Source of the DNA: Sphingomonas sp. EC-HK361
GTDB lineage: Bacteria; Pseudomonadota; Alphaproteobacteria; Sphingomonadales; Sphingomonadaceae
Assembly: GCF_902498785.1 (NCBI RefSeq)
Contig: NZ_LR701492.1
Span: 1 to 42,366, forward strand
Direction: 5' to 3'
Length of the DNA stretch: 42,366 nucleotides
Below, in pieces: positions 19,621 to 31,289 of this stretch. Under the pieces are notes generated by a model that made no database searches, was not told the DNA's origin, and saw only the letters and a list, made by a program, of their open reading frames with translations. The position numbers and the translations under genes are program-made. Each line of letters begins with the position of its first letter. Positions within the stretch are counted from its first letter, which is position 1.

Positions 19621-19742
19621 ATCCTCCCCTGCAAGGGGAGGTGGCAGTCGCGTTAGCGACTGACGGAGGGGTATCGCCCTCTCGATAGGGCGACCCCCTC
19701 CACCATGCTGCGCATGGTCCCCCTCCCTTTCCAGGGAGGATC
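19621..19742. repeat. Compound palindromic repeat between convergent genes
   Basis: Related to 8278-8404: it starts ATCCTCCCCTGCAAGGGGAGG and ends CCCCCTCCCTTTCCAGGGAGGAT. It contains the internal perfect stem CAGTCGC-GTTA-GCGACTG and a CCATG-CTG-CGCATGG-like stem. It separates the 3' ends of gshA and the methyltransferase-like gene and may act as a bidirectional terminator. Confidence 0.82.
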
Positions 19743-19745
19743 GAG

Positions 19746-21023
19746 TCACCGCCCCCGCACCCACGCAAAGAGCCGCGGCACCGGCCCGTTCCGCGCCATC
19801 CACTCCGAATACGCCCGGTACGTCGGATCGGCCGAGAGATGCCGCTCCTCGGTCGTCGCGCGCCAGTAATACACCCCGCTCACCGCGCAGATGATGATCG
19901 TCGTCCGCGCCGCATCCACGATGCTGCCCGTCGTCAGCACCGGCACGGTCGAGATCCACCAGAACAGGTTCTTCGACAGATACGCGGGGTGCCGCGACCA
20001 GCTATACGGGCCATGCGTCAGGATGCCGCGATCGGTGAGGTTCGAGAAGCGCAAGCCGAACGCCATCGTCGACCACGCATAGATCGCGGTCAGCGCCACC
20101 AGCACCGCGCCGATCATGCCGAGCACCACCGGATGTCCCGCGAACCAGACGTTCCAATCCTGCGTGCCCGGCCGGTAATCGAGCGGCCCGCCATCGTCCA
20201 TCAGGATGAAGGGCGGGTAGCAGATCAGCGCCGCCATCCACCCGGCGGCATAGGGGTTGGCCGATCGGATATGCGAATCGAGCGGCCGCATCGTCAGCAG
20301 ATACCCGACTGTCGCGAACGCGACGTCGATCACGAACATGAAGGTGATGAGCCAGAGCGACAGTCTCACCGGATCGCCGAACACGCCCGACACGTCGCCG
20401 CGCACGAACTCCGCAAAGCCGCCCGGCACGATCGCGAGCATGAAGGCGAGGAAGAACCCCTTCACCGCCCAGGCCCGCAGATGCGCGAAGATTTTCGCGC
20501 TCTCCGCCCCGCCGATGCTCATCAGCCACGCACCCAGATGCCAGGCGCCGTCCTTCGGCTCCACCAGCCGGCGGTCGAGCCACAGGACGTAGGGGATCGA
20601 GGCAAGGAACACCCACGGCGCGGCGACCTCGAAACACCACATGGCGAACAGGTAATTGCCGTCCCAATAGAAGCGCCCCGTCGCGTAGATCAGCGCGATC
20701 CCGGCCCATGTCGCCCACAGTCCGGCAAGCTTCGTCAGGCTCACGTCGATCGTCGCGCGCCACGGCTTCACGTTTGCCCAGTCGATCCCGGTCGAGGGAT
20801 TGCGGTGGACCTTGTCGACCAGCACCGACCAAAAGATCATCGGCACCCCGCACGCAGCGACGTTGCAGAGCGCCGCATACGGCCCGTCCATCCGGAAATG
20901 ACACGCCAGCGCGATCCACGCGATAAGCCCGGCAAGCCCGACGAGCCCCGCCCCGTGGCTGACCGCCGATTTCGGCCGCGGATCGGCGGCACCGGTCCGC
21001 GCCAGGCTCGTGTCGTGATACAT
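19746..21023 (-). CDS. ICMT/PEMT-like integral membrane methyltransferase
   Basis: A 425-residue protein with about ten hydrophobic helices. The C-terminal part carries the isoprenylcysteine carboxyl / phospholipid methyltransferase signature: RGILTHGPYSWSRHPAYLSKN (the GPY-x3-RHPxY SAM-binding box) followed by a helix and ATTEERHLSADPTYRAYSEWM (the EE...Y..Y box). The N-terminal half is an extra membrane domain beyond the usual 150-200-residue ICMT core. The substrate is unknown; membrane lipid or small-molecule methylation is plausible. The ATG at 21023 gives MYHDTSLARTG; the upstream open frame crosses the tRNA gene on the other strand and is not used. It is convergent with gshA. Confidence 0.8.
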   Translation of the reverse strand: MYHDTSLARTGAADPRPKSAVSHGAGLVGLAGLIAWIALACHFRMDGPYAALCNVAACGVPMIFWSVLVDKVHRNPSTGIDWANVKPWRATIDVSLTKLAGLWATWAGIALIYATGRFYWDGNYLFAMWCFEVAAPWVFLASIPYVLWLDRRLVEPKDGAWHLGAWLMSIGGAESAKIFAHLRAWAVKGFFLAFMLAIVPGGFAEFVRGDVSGVFGDPVRLSLWLITFMFVIDVAFATVGYLLTMRPLDSHIRSANPYAAGWMAALICYPPFILMDDGGPLDYRPGTQDWNVWFAGHPVVLGMIGAVLVALTAIYAWSTMAFGLRFSNLTDRGILTHGPYSWSRHPAYLSKNLFWWISTVPVLTTGSIVDAARTTIIICAVSGVYYWRATTEERHLSADPTYRAYSEWMARNGPVPRLFAWVRGR

Positions 21024-21137
21024 GCCCGCCCGTCTAGCGGGACTTGGTAAGCAAGCCGTGAAGGATGCGCCAGGTGCTTGCGCCCACCCGCCCCGCCCGC
21101 TAATCGCTCGTCCACGCGAGGCGCCAACAGGCTCCGG

Positions 21138-21211
21138 GCGGGTATAGCACAATGGTAGTGCAGCAGCCTTCCAAGCTGAATACACGGGTTCGATTCCCGT
21201 TACCCGCTCCA
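21138..21211 (+). tRNA. tRNA-Gly (anticodon TCC)
   Basis: A 74-nt cloverleaf with encoded CCA. The acceptor stem is GCGGGTA/TACCCGC, the D arm GCACAATGGTAGTGC, the anticodon loop CTTCCAA (anticodon TCC, reading GGA/GGG), and the T arm CGGG-TTCGATT-CCCG. It is the second glycine isoacceptor in the window, and its T arm and acceptor resemble those of the CCC gene at 439. Confidence 0.96.
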
Positions 21212-21309
21212 GCCCGCATCTTGCGTCCCCGGCATCGATCACACACATTGTTGCAACCGGCTGGCTGCGTATCCGTTCAGTCGGGAGAATGCGCAGCCGC
21301 GAGGGACAC

Positions 21310-21957
21310 ATGCACGATGAAAACACTTGCCTGCCGGTATCGCGCCGGGGGGTCATCGCAGGCGGAGTGGCAACCGCTACGCTCGCCGGCGCGCCCGCCA
21401 TTGCCCGTCCGCAACCGCCGATGAAACAGGGTGTCGCCCCGACCATGCCAGTATCGTTCACCGTCAACGGCAAGCCCCGGTCGCTCGACCTCGATCCGCG
21501 CACGACGCTGCTCGATGCGCTGCGCGAGCATCTGCACCTGACGGGCACGAAAAAGGGCTGCGATCACGGCCAGTGCGGTGCCTGCACCGTCATCGTCGAC
21601 GGTCGGCGGATCAACAGCTGCCTGACGCTCGCGGTGATGCATGAAGGCGACAAGGTGACGACGATCGAAGGCCTCGGCACGCCGGGCGATCTCCACCCGA
21701 TGCAGGCAGCGTTCGTCCGCCACGACGGTTATCAATGCGGCTATTGCACGCCGGGGCAGATCTGCTCCGCGGTCGCGGTGCTCGATGAAATCCGCGATGG
21801 CATCCCCAGCCATGTCAGCGCCGATATCGTCGGCAAGCCCGCCTTCTCCACCGACGAAGTGCGCGAGCGGATGAGCGGCAACATCTGCCGCTGCGGCGCC
21901 TATTCGAACATCGTCGAGGCGATCACCGACGTCGCAAGCAAGGGAGGCAAGGCATGA
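21310..21957 (+). CDS. Tat-exported 2Fe-2S subunit of molybdenum hydroxylase (PaoA-like)
   Basis: The small iron-sulfur subunit of a xanthine-oxidase-family enzyme. The 215-residue product has a twin-arginine leader ([20 protein letters not shown]), a plant-type ferredoxin cluster ([15 protein letters not shown]...C), and a second cluster in the helical domain ([10 protein letters not shown] and NICRCGAY). This layout matches E. coli PaoA/YagT, whose Tat signal carries the whole assembled complex to the periplasm. I use the ATG at 21310 because GAGGGA precedes it; a start at 21289 is possible. The stop overlaps the next ATG (ATGA). Confidence 0.93.
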   Translation: MHDENTCLPVSRRGVIAGGVATATLAGAPAIARPQPPMKQGVAPTMPVSFTVNGKPRSLDLDPRTTLLDALREHLHLTGTKKGCDHGQCGACTVIVDGRRINSCLTLAVMHEGDKVTTIEGLGTPGDLHPMQAAFVRHDGYQCGYCTPGQICSAVAVLDEIRDGIPSHVSADIVGKPAFSTDEVRERMSGNICRCGAYSNIVEAITDVASKGGKA

Positions 21958-22895
21958 AAGCCTTTACCTACGCCCGCGCGAAGACCGCCGCCGAGGCCGC
22001 GCAGATGGCGACCGCGACACCCGGCGCGAAGTTCATCGCCGGCGGCACGAACCTGCTCGACCTGATGAAGCTGGAGATCGAGACGCCGCAGCACCTGATC
22101 GACGTAAACGGCACCGGACTCGATACGATCGCGGCAACGCCCGAGGGCGGGCTCCGCATCGGGGCGATGGTCCGCAACACCGATCTGGCGGCGGACACGC
22201 GCGTGCGGCGCGATTACGGCGTCCTCACCCGCGCGCTCGTCGCGGGCGCCTCCGGCCAGCTGCGCAACAAGGCGACGACCGCGGGCAACCTGCTCCAGCG
22301 CACGCGCTGCCCCTATTTCTACGACACCAATCAGGCGTGCAACAAGCGCAAGCCCGGGTCGGGCTGCGCCGCGATCGGCGGGTTCAACCGCAATCTCGGC
22401 GTCATCGGGACAAGCGACGCGTGCATCGCGACGCATTCCAGCGACATGGCGGTCGCGATGCGGGTGCTCGATGCCAGCGTCGAGACGGTCGATGCCGGCG
22501 GCACCGCGCGAACCATCCCGATCGCGGACTTCCACCGCCTGCCGGGAAACACCCCGCAGGTCGAAACCGCGTTGAAGCCCGGCGAGTTCATCACCGCGGT
22601 CACCCTGCCCCGCCCCACAGGCGGCACCCACATCTACCGCAAGGTCCGCGACCGCGCGTCCTACGCCTTCGCGCTGGTTTCGGTCGCGGCGATCATGAAG
22701 CCGGACGGCGTCCGCGCGGCGTTCGGCGGCGTCGCGCATAAGCCGTGGCGGGTGGAAGCAGCCGAACGCGGCACCGACGCGCGCAGCATCGCAAGCGGAA
22801 CCTTCGCCGGCGCGAAGACGACCCCACAGAACGCGTTCAAGCTGCCGCTCGCCGAACGCGCGCTGGCGAGCGCGATTGCGGAGGCACAAGCATGA
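21954..22895 (+). CDS. FAD-binding subunit of molybdenum hydroxylase (PaoB-like)
   Basis: The medium subunit that carries FAD between the iron-sulfur clusters and the electron acceptor. The 313-residue product has the vanillyl-alcohol-oxidase-type FAD loop ([14 protein letters not shown]) and [15 protein letters not shown]. Cysteines at 119, 129, 138 and 157 lie in the segment that binds an extra 4Fe-4S cluster in PaoB and 4-hydroxybenzoyl-CoA reductase, so the same cluster is predicted here. The length is close to PaoB (318). ATGA overlaps link it to the genes on both sides; AAGGGAGG precedes the start. Confidence 0.93.
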   Translation: MKAFTYARAKTAAEAAQMATATPGAKFIAGGTNLLDLMKLEIETPQHLIDVNGTGLDTIAATPEGGLRIGAMVRNTDLAADTRVRRDYGVLTRALVAGASGQLRNKATTAGNLLQRTRCPYFYDTNQACNKRKPGSGCAAIGGFNRNLGVIGTSDACIATHSSDMAVAMRVLDASVETVDAGGTARTIPIADFHRLPGNTPQVETALKPGEFITAVTLPRPTGGTHIYRKVRDRASYAFALVSVAAIMKPDGVRAAFGGVAHKPWRVEAAERGTDARSIASGTFAGAKTTPQNAFKLPLAERALASAIAEAQA

Positions 22896-25090
22896 AGTTC
22901 GACCAGCCAGCCGGCGCCAACCCCACCGACCAGTTGAAGGTCCTGGGGATCGCCCACGACCGCATCGACGGTCCGCTGAAGACGACCGGCACCGCGCCTT
23001 ACGCCTATGAGCGCCGCGACGTCGCACCGGATGCGGCTTACGGCTTCATCCTCGGCTCCGCGATCGCCAAGGGGCGGATTACCGCGATCGACACCGCTGC
23101 CGCCGCCGCGGGCGCTGGCGTGCTCGCGGTCGTCACCTACAAGGACGCCGGCAAGCTTGGGAAGAGCGACGACGGCCCGGCGCGCTACCTGGCAGGCCCC
23201 GAAATCCAGCATTACGACCAGGCCGTCGCGATCGTCGTCGCAGAGACGTTCGAACAGGCGCGCGCGGCGGCCGGGCTCGTCCAGGTCGATTATGCCCGCG
23301 AAAATGGCGCCTACGATCTCAAGGCCGCGAAAGCGACCGCGACCAAGCCGAAGTCTGGCTTCGGCGGCGAATCCGACACCGCCGTCGGCGACTTCGCCGG
23401 CGCCTTCGCAAAGGCCGCCGTGAAGATCGACGCGACCTACACGACGCCCGACCAGAGCCATCAGATGATGGAGCCGCACGCGACGACGGCGGCATGGACG
23501 GCAGACGGGCTGACGCTGTGGACGTCCAACCAGATGGTCGCGTGGTCGGTACGCGACCTGATCAAGACATTCGGGCTGCCCAAGGACAAGATCCGCGTCC
23601 ACTCGCCCTATGTCGGCGGCGGGTTCGGATCGAAACTGTGGATCCGCGCCGATGCCGTGATGGCGGCACTCGGCAGCCGCGCGATCGGCGGTCGCCCGGT
23701 AAAGGTCGCGCTCGCGCGGCCGCAGGTGATGAACAACACCACCCACCGTCCGGCGACGATCCAGCGCATACGGCTCGGCGCCGATACATCGGGGAACATC
23801 GTCGCGATTGCCCACGAAAGCTGGTCGGGCGACCTGCCCGGCGGCGCGCCCGAAACCGCAGCCAACCAGACCCGGCTGCTCTATGCGGGCGCCAACCGGA
23901 TGACGGCGCACCGGCTGGCGGTCCTCGACCTGCCCGAGGGCAATGCTATGCGCGCACCGGGCGAGGCCGTCGGCCTCCTCGCGCTCGAGATCGCGGTCGA
24001 TGAGCTTGCCGAGAAGCTGAAGATGGACCCGGTCCAGTTGCGTATCCTGAACGACACGCAGGTCGATCCCGAAAAGCCCACCCGCCCCTTCTCGCACCGT
24101 AATTTCATCGGCTGCCTGAAGACGGGGGCGGATCGCTTCGGCTGGTCCGCGCGCCGGCCCACGCCCGGCGCGGTGCGCGACGGGCGCTGGCGCATCGGCA
24201 TGGGCGTCGCCTCCGCCTTTCGCGACAACATCACGATGGATTCGGCGGCGCGCGTCGGCATCGATCGCAAGGGCGTGGTGACCGTCGCGACCGACATGAC
24301 CGATATCGGCACCGGCAGCTACACGATCATCGCGCAGACCGCCGCCGAGCTGATGGGCGTCGATATCGACAAGGTCGTCGTGCTGCTCGGCGATTCCAGC
24401 TTTCCCGTCTCGTCAGGCTCGGGCGGGCAATGGGGCGGGAACAGCTCGACCGCCGGCGTCTATGCCGCCTGCATGAAGCTGCGCGAGGGACTCGCGGCAA
24501 AGGCGGGGTTCGACCCAGCGACCGCAACCTTCGATGACGGGCGCATCAGGGCGGGCAACAAGTCCGTGTCCCTCAGCGACCTCGCGCCGCTGTCCGCCGA
24601 GGACAAGATCGAGTTCGGCGATCTCGGCAAGACCTATGCGCAATCGACCTTTGGCGCACACTTCGTCGAGGTGGCGGTCGACCCCGCGACCGCGGAGGTG
24701 CGCGTGCGGAGGATGCTCGCGGTCTGCGCTGCGGGACGTATCCTCAACCCCAAGTCCGCGCGGAGCCAGGTGATCGGCGCGATGACGATGGGGGTCGGCG
24801 CGGCGCTGATGGAGCATGCGGTCGTCGACACGCGCTTCGGCTTCTTCGTCAACCACGACCTTGCCGGATACGAAGTCCCCGTCCACGCCGACATCCCGCA
24901 TCAGGAGGTGATCTTCCTCGACGAGATCGACGACAAATCCTCGCCGATGAAGGCGAAGGGTGTCGGCGAGCTCGGCATCTGCGGAGTCGGCGCGGCGGTC
25001 GCGAATGCGATCTACAACGCCTGCGGGGTGCGCGTGCGCGATTATCCCGTCACGCTCGACAAGCTGCTGCCCCAGATGAAAATGGCCTGA
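22892..25090 (+). CDS. Molybdopterin-binding catalytic subunit (PaoC-like)
   Basis: The 732-residue catalytic subunit of a xanthine-oxidase-family aldehyde/purine-type oxidoreductase, the same length as E. coli PaoC. It shows the molybdopterin-contacting VGGGFGSK (about 241-248), [15 protein letters not shown], and the catalytic-base motif GVGELG, whose Glu is at about residue 693, matching PaoC Glu692. PaoABC oxidises a broad range of aldehydes in the periplasm; the substrate here is not determined by sequence. No PaoD/XdhC-type maturation chaperone is in the window. Its stop shares one base with the ATG of the carbonic anhydrase-like gene. Confidence 0.93.
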   Translation: MKFDQPAGANPTDQLKVLGIAHDRIDGPLKTTGTAPYAYERRDVAPDAAYGFILGSAIAKGRITAIDTAAAAAGAGVLAVVTYKDAGKLGKSDDGPARYLAGPEIQHYDQAVAIVVAETFEQARAAAGLVQVDYARENGAYDLKAAKATATKPKSGFGGESDTAVGDFAGAFAKAAVKIDATYTTPDQSHQMMEPHATTAAWTADGLTLWTSNQMVAWSVRDLIKTFGLPKDKIRVHSPYVGGGFGSKLWIRADAVMAALGSRAIGGRPVKVALARPQVMNNTTHRPATIQRIRLGADTSGNIVAIAHESWSGDLPGGAPETAANQTRLLYAGANRMTAHRLAVLDLPEGNAMRAPGEAVGLLALEIAVDELAEKLKMDPVQLRILNDTQVDPEKPTRPFSHRNFIGCLKTGADRFGWSARRPTPGAVRDGRWRIGMGVASAFRDNITMDSAARVGIDRKGVVTVATDMTDIGTGSYTIIAQTAAELMGVDIDKVVVLLGDSSFPVSSGSGGQWGGNSSTAGVYAACMKLREGLAAKAGFDPATATFDDGRIRAGNKSVSLSDLAPLSAEDKIEFGDLGKTYAQSTFGAHFVEVAVDPATAEVRVRRMLAVCAAGRILNPKSARSQVIGAMTMGVGAALMEHAVVDTRFGFFVNHDLAGYEVPVHADIPHQEVIFLDEIDDKSSPMKAKGVGELGICGVGAAVANAIYNACGVRVRDYPVTLDKLLPQMKMA

Positions 25091-25617
25091 TGCCGCTTTG
25101 GGAAATTGACGGAAAACGGCCGACCCGCGCGCCCAGCGCGTGGGTCGCGCCATCAGCGGACGTCATCGGCGACGTGCAACTCGGTGAGGAGGTGAGCGTG
25201 TGGTTCGGCGCGGTCATCCGCGGCGACAACACCGCGATCCCGATCGCCGCGCGCACCAATATCCAGGAAGGCGCGATGCTGCACAGCGACCCCGGCGCGC
25301 CGCTCACCGTGGGTCAGGACTGCACGATCGGCCATCACGCGATCCTCCACGGCTGCACGATCGGCGACCGCGTGCTGATCGGCATGGGCGCGATCGTCCT
25401 CAACCGCGCGGTCATCGCAGAGGATTGCATCGTCGGCGCTGGCACGCTGGTGACCGAAGGCAAGACCTTCCCGCCCGGCAGCCTGATCGTCGGATCGCCC
25501 GCCCGTGCGGTGCGCACCCTCGACGATACGGCCAGGGCGATGCTCCGCGTTTCGGCGCAGCATTATGTCGCAAAGGCGAAGGCCTGCGCGGCCGGATTGA
25601 AGCGCGTCGAGGATTGA
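25090..25617 (+). CDS. Gamma-class carbonic anhydrase-like hexapeptide protein
   Basis: A 175-residue left-handed beta-helix protein of the gamma carbonic anhydrase / YrdA family, which folds as a trimer and binds zinc or iron between subunits. Hexapeptide turns run through most of the chain, and the three metal-binding histidines are in place (AMLHSD, then TIGHHAILHGC), followed by the conserved GDRVLIGMGAIVL. Many family members lack measurable carbonic anhydrase activity, so this is called 'like'. TGATG coupling to the molybdenum subunit puts it in the same operon. Confidence 0.9.
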   Translation: MPLWEIDGKRPTRAPSAWVAPSADVIGDVQLGEEVSVWFGAVIRGDNTAIPIAARTNIQEGAMLHSDPGAPLTVGQDCTIGHHAILHGCTIGDRVLIGMGAIVLNRAVIAEDCIVGAGTLVTEGKTFPPGSLIVGSPARAVRTLDDTARAMLRVSAQHYVAKAKACAAGLKRVED

Positions 25618-25966
25618 CCCCTACCCAACCCCCATCGTCACCCCGGACCTGGTCCGGGGTCCACCGTGCCGCCGAAGCCCAAGAGGTGGCGTTCAATCGC
25701 TCGGCGAGCGGCAAGCTGGTCCTGCCCCTGCTTCGATGCCCTCTGTCCTACAGCGCACCTTTCAGGCGATAACCGGCGCCGCTCTTTGAAACCGTCGATA
25801 CCGGCTGTCCTACAGCCCTCACTCCATGCAACGCGCGGGCGCGCACCCGCGACTAGGTGTCAACCGTGTCAACCTGCGACGTTTTCATCCTGCGATATCA
25901 GCATGATAGCGGCGCGCCTGCCGTCAAGCGATTCGCCGCTATTGTCCGTGAACGGTGGCCCGCAGA
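25618..25966. other. 349-base gap with short repeats, no secure gene
   Basis: It contains a 21-base palindrome at 25640-25660, two copies of the dyad CTGTCCTACAG (25743-25753 and 25805-25815, 62 bases apart), and a tandem 9-bp repeat GTGTCAACC (25857-25874). A short open frame starts at GTG 25857 (VSTVSTCDVFILRYQHDSG) and runs into the 3' end of the aminopeptidase gene; its codon use is less GC-biased than that of neighbours. It may be a fragment of mobile DNA. It serves as the 3' region of two convergent operons. Confidence 0.5.
25640..25660. repeat. 21-base GC-rich palindrome
   Basis: ACCCCGGACC-T-GGTCCGGGGT, a perfect 10-bp inverted repeat. It belongs to a class of short palindromes widely scattered in alphaproteobacterial genomes, and differs from the other two repeat families in this window. 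Confidence 0.8.
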
Positions 25967-28561
<2,595 letters not shown>

Positions 28562-28659
28562 GACTCTCCGTAACCTTATATCGTCAGCTTCCCTTACGGT
28601 CTGCGCCGCGAAACGCAAACCGCTTGGCAGCGCGGTCGGTTGCGGTACAAAACGTATCC

Positions 28660-29622
28660 ATGACGCTGCCAGCCCTGCTTTCGTCGCTGCGGATTCCGGT
28701 CATCGGATCGCCGCTGTTCATCATTTCCGGCCCCGATCTGGTGATCGCGCAGTGCAAGGCGGGGATCGTCGGTTCCTTCCCGGCGCTGAACGCGCGGCCG
28801 CAGGCGCTGCTCGACGAATGGCTGCACCGCATCACCGAAGAGCTCGCCGCGCATAATCGCGCTCATCCGGACCGGCCAGCGGCGCCCTTCGCGGTCAACC
28901 AGATCGTCCACAAATCCAATGATCGGCTTGAGGCCGACCTCGCAACCTGCGCGAAATGGCAGGTACCAATCGTCATCACCTCGCTCGGCGCGCGGGAGGA
29001 CCTCAATACCGCGGTGCACGGCTGGGGCGGAATCACGCTGCACGACGTCATCGACGATCGCTTTGCGCGCAAGGCGATCGAAAAGGGCGCGGACGGTCTG
29101 ATCGCGGTGGCGGCGGGCGCCGGCGGCCATGCCGGGCGGCTCTCGCCTTTTGCGATCGTGCAGGAAATCCGCCAATGGTTCACCGGCCCCCTCGCGCTCT
29201 CCGGATCGATCGCCACGGGCGATGCGGTGCTGGCGGCGCAGGCGATGGGGGCGGACCTGGCCTATATCGGATCGCCCTTCATCGCGACCGACGAGGCGAA
29301 TGCCGATCCCGCCTACAAGGATGGCATCGTCGCGGGGAAGGCGTCGGACATCATCTATTCCAACCTCTTCACCGGCGTGCACGGCAACTATCTGCGCCAG
29401 TCGATCGAAACCGCGGGCCTCGATCCTGACAACCTGCCCGATGGCGACCTGAAGACGATGAACTTCGGCGGCGGCAATTCCGCCAAGCCAAAGGCGTGGA
29501 AGGAAATCTGGGGTTCGGGTCAGGGCATCGGCGTCGTCGACCGGATCGAGCCGGTGGCAGCCCGGATCGACCGGCTTGCGGCCCAATATGACGCCGCCCG
29601 CGCCCGGGTGCTTGCGCGCTGA
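28660..29622 (+). CDS. Nitronate monooxygenase-family FMN enzyme
   Basis: A 320-residue TIM-barrel flavoprotein of the NMO / 2-nitropropane dioxygenase family, which oxidises propionate-3-nitronate and similar nitronates to carbonyls and nitrite. Motifs include IPVIGSPLFIISGP at the start, the glycine-rich VAAGAGGHAGRLSPF with the His used in catalysis, the phosphate-binding LSGSIATGDAVLAAQAMGADLAYIGS, and GQGIGVV near the end. The ATG at 28660 begins MTLPALLSSL. The physiological substrate cannot be fixed. Confidence 0.9.
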   Translation: MTLPALLSSLRIPVIGSPLFIISGPDLVIAQCKAGIVGSFPALNARPQALLDEWLHRITEELAAHNRAHPDRPAAPFAVNQIVHKSNDRLEADLATCAKWQVPIVITSLGAREDLNTAVHGWGGITLHDVIDDRFARKAIEKGADGLIAVAAGAGGHAGRLSPFAIVQEIRQWFTGPLALSGSIATGDAVLAAQAMGADLAYIGSPFIATDEANADPAYKDGIVAGKASDIIYSNLFTGVHGNYLRQSIETAGLDPDNLPDGDLKTMNFGGGNSAKPKAWKEIWGSGQGIGVVDRIEPVAARIDRLAAQYDAARARVLAR

Positions 29623-29670
29623 AGCGCATCGGACCCGTGTTTCGGCGGGTTGTATGGGGCAGCACCTACC

Positions 29671-30132
29671 TCAGAACGACATCGCCAGCCGGTCGAGCAT
29701 CGAACGCGCGGGGCTTGGCGCGGGCACATCCATGCTCTGCGCCTCGTCCAGGCGAGCCACGCGGCGGTGGAGGTCGATGCTCGTCGCGATCATCCCCTGT
29801 GCCGATTTGGGCAAACTCGCGAGAACGCGGCCTTCGGTGACCGGCGCAGTGCCGAGCCGACGCGACGGATCGAGCGCGTCGCGCGGGGCGAGTTCGCCCG
29901 CATCGATCGCGCGCTGGGTCAGCAGCCAGGCGATGATGTGCATCAGCCGCGTCGTCACCTTCAGCGATTCGCAGGAAAAGGTGACTCGCTCCATCGGCGC
30001 CAGCGCCTCCCGATCGGCACGCCCGCCTTCGTCGAAATAGGCGCGCGCCTCGTCGGCCAGCAGCATCGCTTCCATGTAAAGCGAATCGATGAGGCGGCGC
30101 TGGATGCGCGAGCGGTGACCGTCCCCTGTCAT
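29671..30132 (-). CDS. rcdA: RcdA-like cell-cycle regulator (DUF1465)
   Basis: A 153-residue DUF1465 protein. In Caulobacter, RcdA is an adaptor in the CpdR-RcdA-PopA hierarchy that delivers CtrA and other substrates to ClpXP at the G1-S transition. The conserved region is RLIDSLYMEAMLLADEARAYFDE, then RVTFSCESLKVTTRLMHIIAWLLTQRA, forming the three-helix bundle. The C-terminal tail (about 120-153) is probably disordered. The length is slightly below the Caulobacter protein. It is convergent with the nitronate monooxygenase-like gene. Whether CtrA turnover works the same way in sphingomonads is inference. Confidence 0.87.
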   Translation of the reverse strand: MTGDGHRSRIQRRLIDSLYMEAMLLADEARAYFDEGGRADREALAPMERVTFSCESLKVTTRLMHIIAWLLTQRAIDAGELAPRDALDPSRRLGTAPVTEGRVLASLPKSAQGMIATSIDLHRRVARLDEAQSMDVPAPSPARSMLDRLAMSF

Positions 30133-30214
30133 GACGCTTCGGTGACACGGATGCGGGCGCCCGAAAAGGGCCGCAAATGGTTATCGGCGCGATTTTGTGC
30201 CGATGCCGGGCAGG

Positions 30215-30415
30215 TCACGCGATGATGTCGGGAATCAGCTGATCCTCGAGCAGCGCGATCTCGTCGCGCAGACGCAGCTTGCGCTTCTTCAGCCGCGCCA
30301 TCTGAAGCTGATCGACCGGCATCGCGGAACCCAGCGCGACGATCGCGGCATCCAGGTCGCGGTGATCGGTGCGCAGGATTTCCAGCCGTGCCGCGATCTG
30401 TTCGTCGTCGTTCAT
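30215..30415 (-). CDS. YdcH/DUF465 microprotein
   Basis: A 66-residue DUF465 (YdcH) protein, an almost entirely helical hairpin: MNDDEQIAARLEILRTDHRDL, then MARLKKRKLRLRDEIALLE, the typical K-K-x-K-L-x-L-K/R-D-E-I core. Function unknown. The ATG at 30415 starts at the family position; the longer open frame has no family support. It is arranged back to back with another DUF465 gene at 30608. Confidence 0.87.
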   Translation of the reverse strand: MNDDEQIAARLEILRTDHRDLDAAIVALGSAMPVDQLQMARLKKRKLRLRDEIALLEDQLIPDIIA

Positions 30416-30536
30416 CGCCACCCCTGCGCCACCCGTTTCAGCGTTGTCTGCGCGCCATGCAAGCCCGACGATTACCCCATCGAGGCGCGAATCGTCTCGT
30501 CGCATCTGGCAAGCGGGTAAGCCGATTCACCGAATT

Positions 30537-30542
30537 TGACAG
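30537..30542 (+). promoter_or_regulatory. Possible -35 box upstream of the second DUF465 gene
   Basis: TTGACA, a consensus sigma-70 -35 hexamer, 65 bases before the ATG at 30608 in the divergent gap. No clear -10 hexamer is found at 16-18 bases, so support is weak. Confidence 0.25.
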
Positions 30543-30607
30543 GGACTTTTCCATCATCGCGTGGTTTACTCCAAGGTTCCGTCAACCAACCCAGGAGGTT
30601 TTTCGCC

Positions 30608-30769
30608 ATGCACGACGCGCATCTTTCCGCGCTTGAGGCAAAGCACGCTGGACTCGATCGCAGGATCGCGCAGGAATTGCAGCGACCTATGCCCGACAGC
30701 GCGACGATGGCAGACCTCAAGAAGCAGAAGCTGAGGCTGAAGGAAGAGATGATCGTCGCCGCCCATTGA
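30608..30769 (+). CDS. YdcH/DUF465 microprotein
   Basis: A 53-residue DUF465 protein: MHDAHLSALEAKHAGLDRRI, then MADLKKQKLRLKEEMIVAAH. The ATG at 30608 has an excellent AGGAGG ribosome site nine bases upstream and the gene ends ten bases before a strong terminator, so it is a compact monocistronic unit, probably well expressed. It diverges from a second DUF465 gene with the same core, suggesting an old inverted duplication. Function unknown. Confidence 0.9.
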   Translation: MHDAHLSALEAKHAGLDRRIAQELQRPMPDSATMADLKKQKLRLKEEMIVAAH

Positions 30770-30779
30770 GGCGACTCGC

Positions 30780-30814
30780 GCGGCGGCTGTCCCCTTGGGG
30801 CGGCCGCCGCTTTT
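30780..30814 (+). terminator. Strong Rho-independent terminator
   Basis: GCGGCGGC (30780-30787) pairs with GCCGCCGC (30803-30810), with an inner CCCC-TT-GGGG extension, followed by TTTT. It ends the DUF465 transcript. Confidence 0.88.
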
Positions 30815-30845
30815 GATTCTTGGCCGCGCGTTCAGCGCCCCGAAT

Positions 30846-31223
30846 TCAGCCCTTGATGATGATCGGCTTGACGTAGCTGGGCGTCATCGTGCCGCCGGTA
30901 ACCGGTTTGCGGGCAAGCTGCGGATCTACCAGCCTGTCGAACGCGATGCCCGTGCGACCCTCGGCATGCCATGCGATCCGGCCCTTGACCCAGCCAAGAC
31001 CGCGCACCTCGACTTCCACCGCCTCGTCGATGTCCAGCGCTTCGGGCAGCTCCGCCATCAGCCCGCCCTCGGACAGGTTGCGCACCCGCACCGCCACATG
31101 CGCCTTCTCGCCGGCACGGCGAAATTTCGCCATCAGGAACAGGCTGTCGCGGCCGCGCTCCCGCCCCGCCCGAACCGATGCCGGCAGCTTCCCGAACGGG
31201 TGTTCTGGATCCATCGCGCCCAT
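30846..31223 (-). CDS. PilZ domain protein
   Basis: A 125-residue single-domain PilZ-like protein. The core VRVRNLSEGGLMAELPEALDIDEAVEVEVRGLGWVKGRIAWHAEG contains a recognisable (D/N)LSxGG box at NLSEGG. The upstream RxxxR c-di-GMP contact is only loosely present (RAGRERGRDSLF and KFRRAGEK), so binding is uncertain. PilZ proteins relay c-di-GMP levels to motility, adhesion or polysaccharide output. It follows dksA on the same strand by 66 bases. The start may be the ATG at 31223 or an in-frame ATG at 31214. Confidence 0.8.
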   Translation of the reverse strand: MGAMDPEHPFGKLPASVRAGRERGRDSLFLMAKFRRAGEKAHVAVRVRNLSEGGLMAELPEALDIDEAVEVEVRGLGWVKGRIAWHAEGRTGIAFDRLVDPQLARKPVTGGTMTPSYVKPIIIKG

Positions 31224-31289
31224 GGCTCGGCGCTACCCTTTATTCGTTAGCGAAAACTTGCGAAAACCACGCGATCGCTCGGCTTCGGA

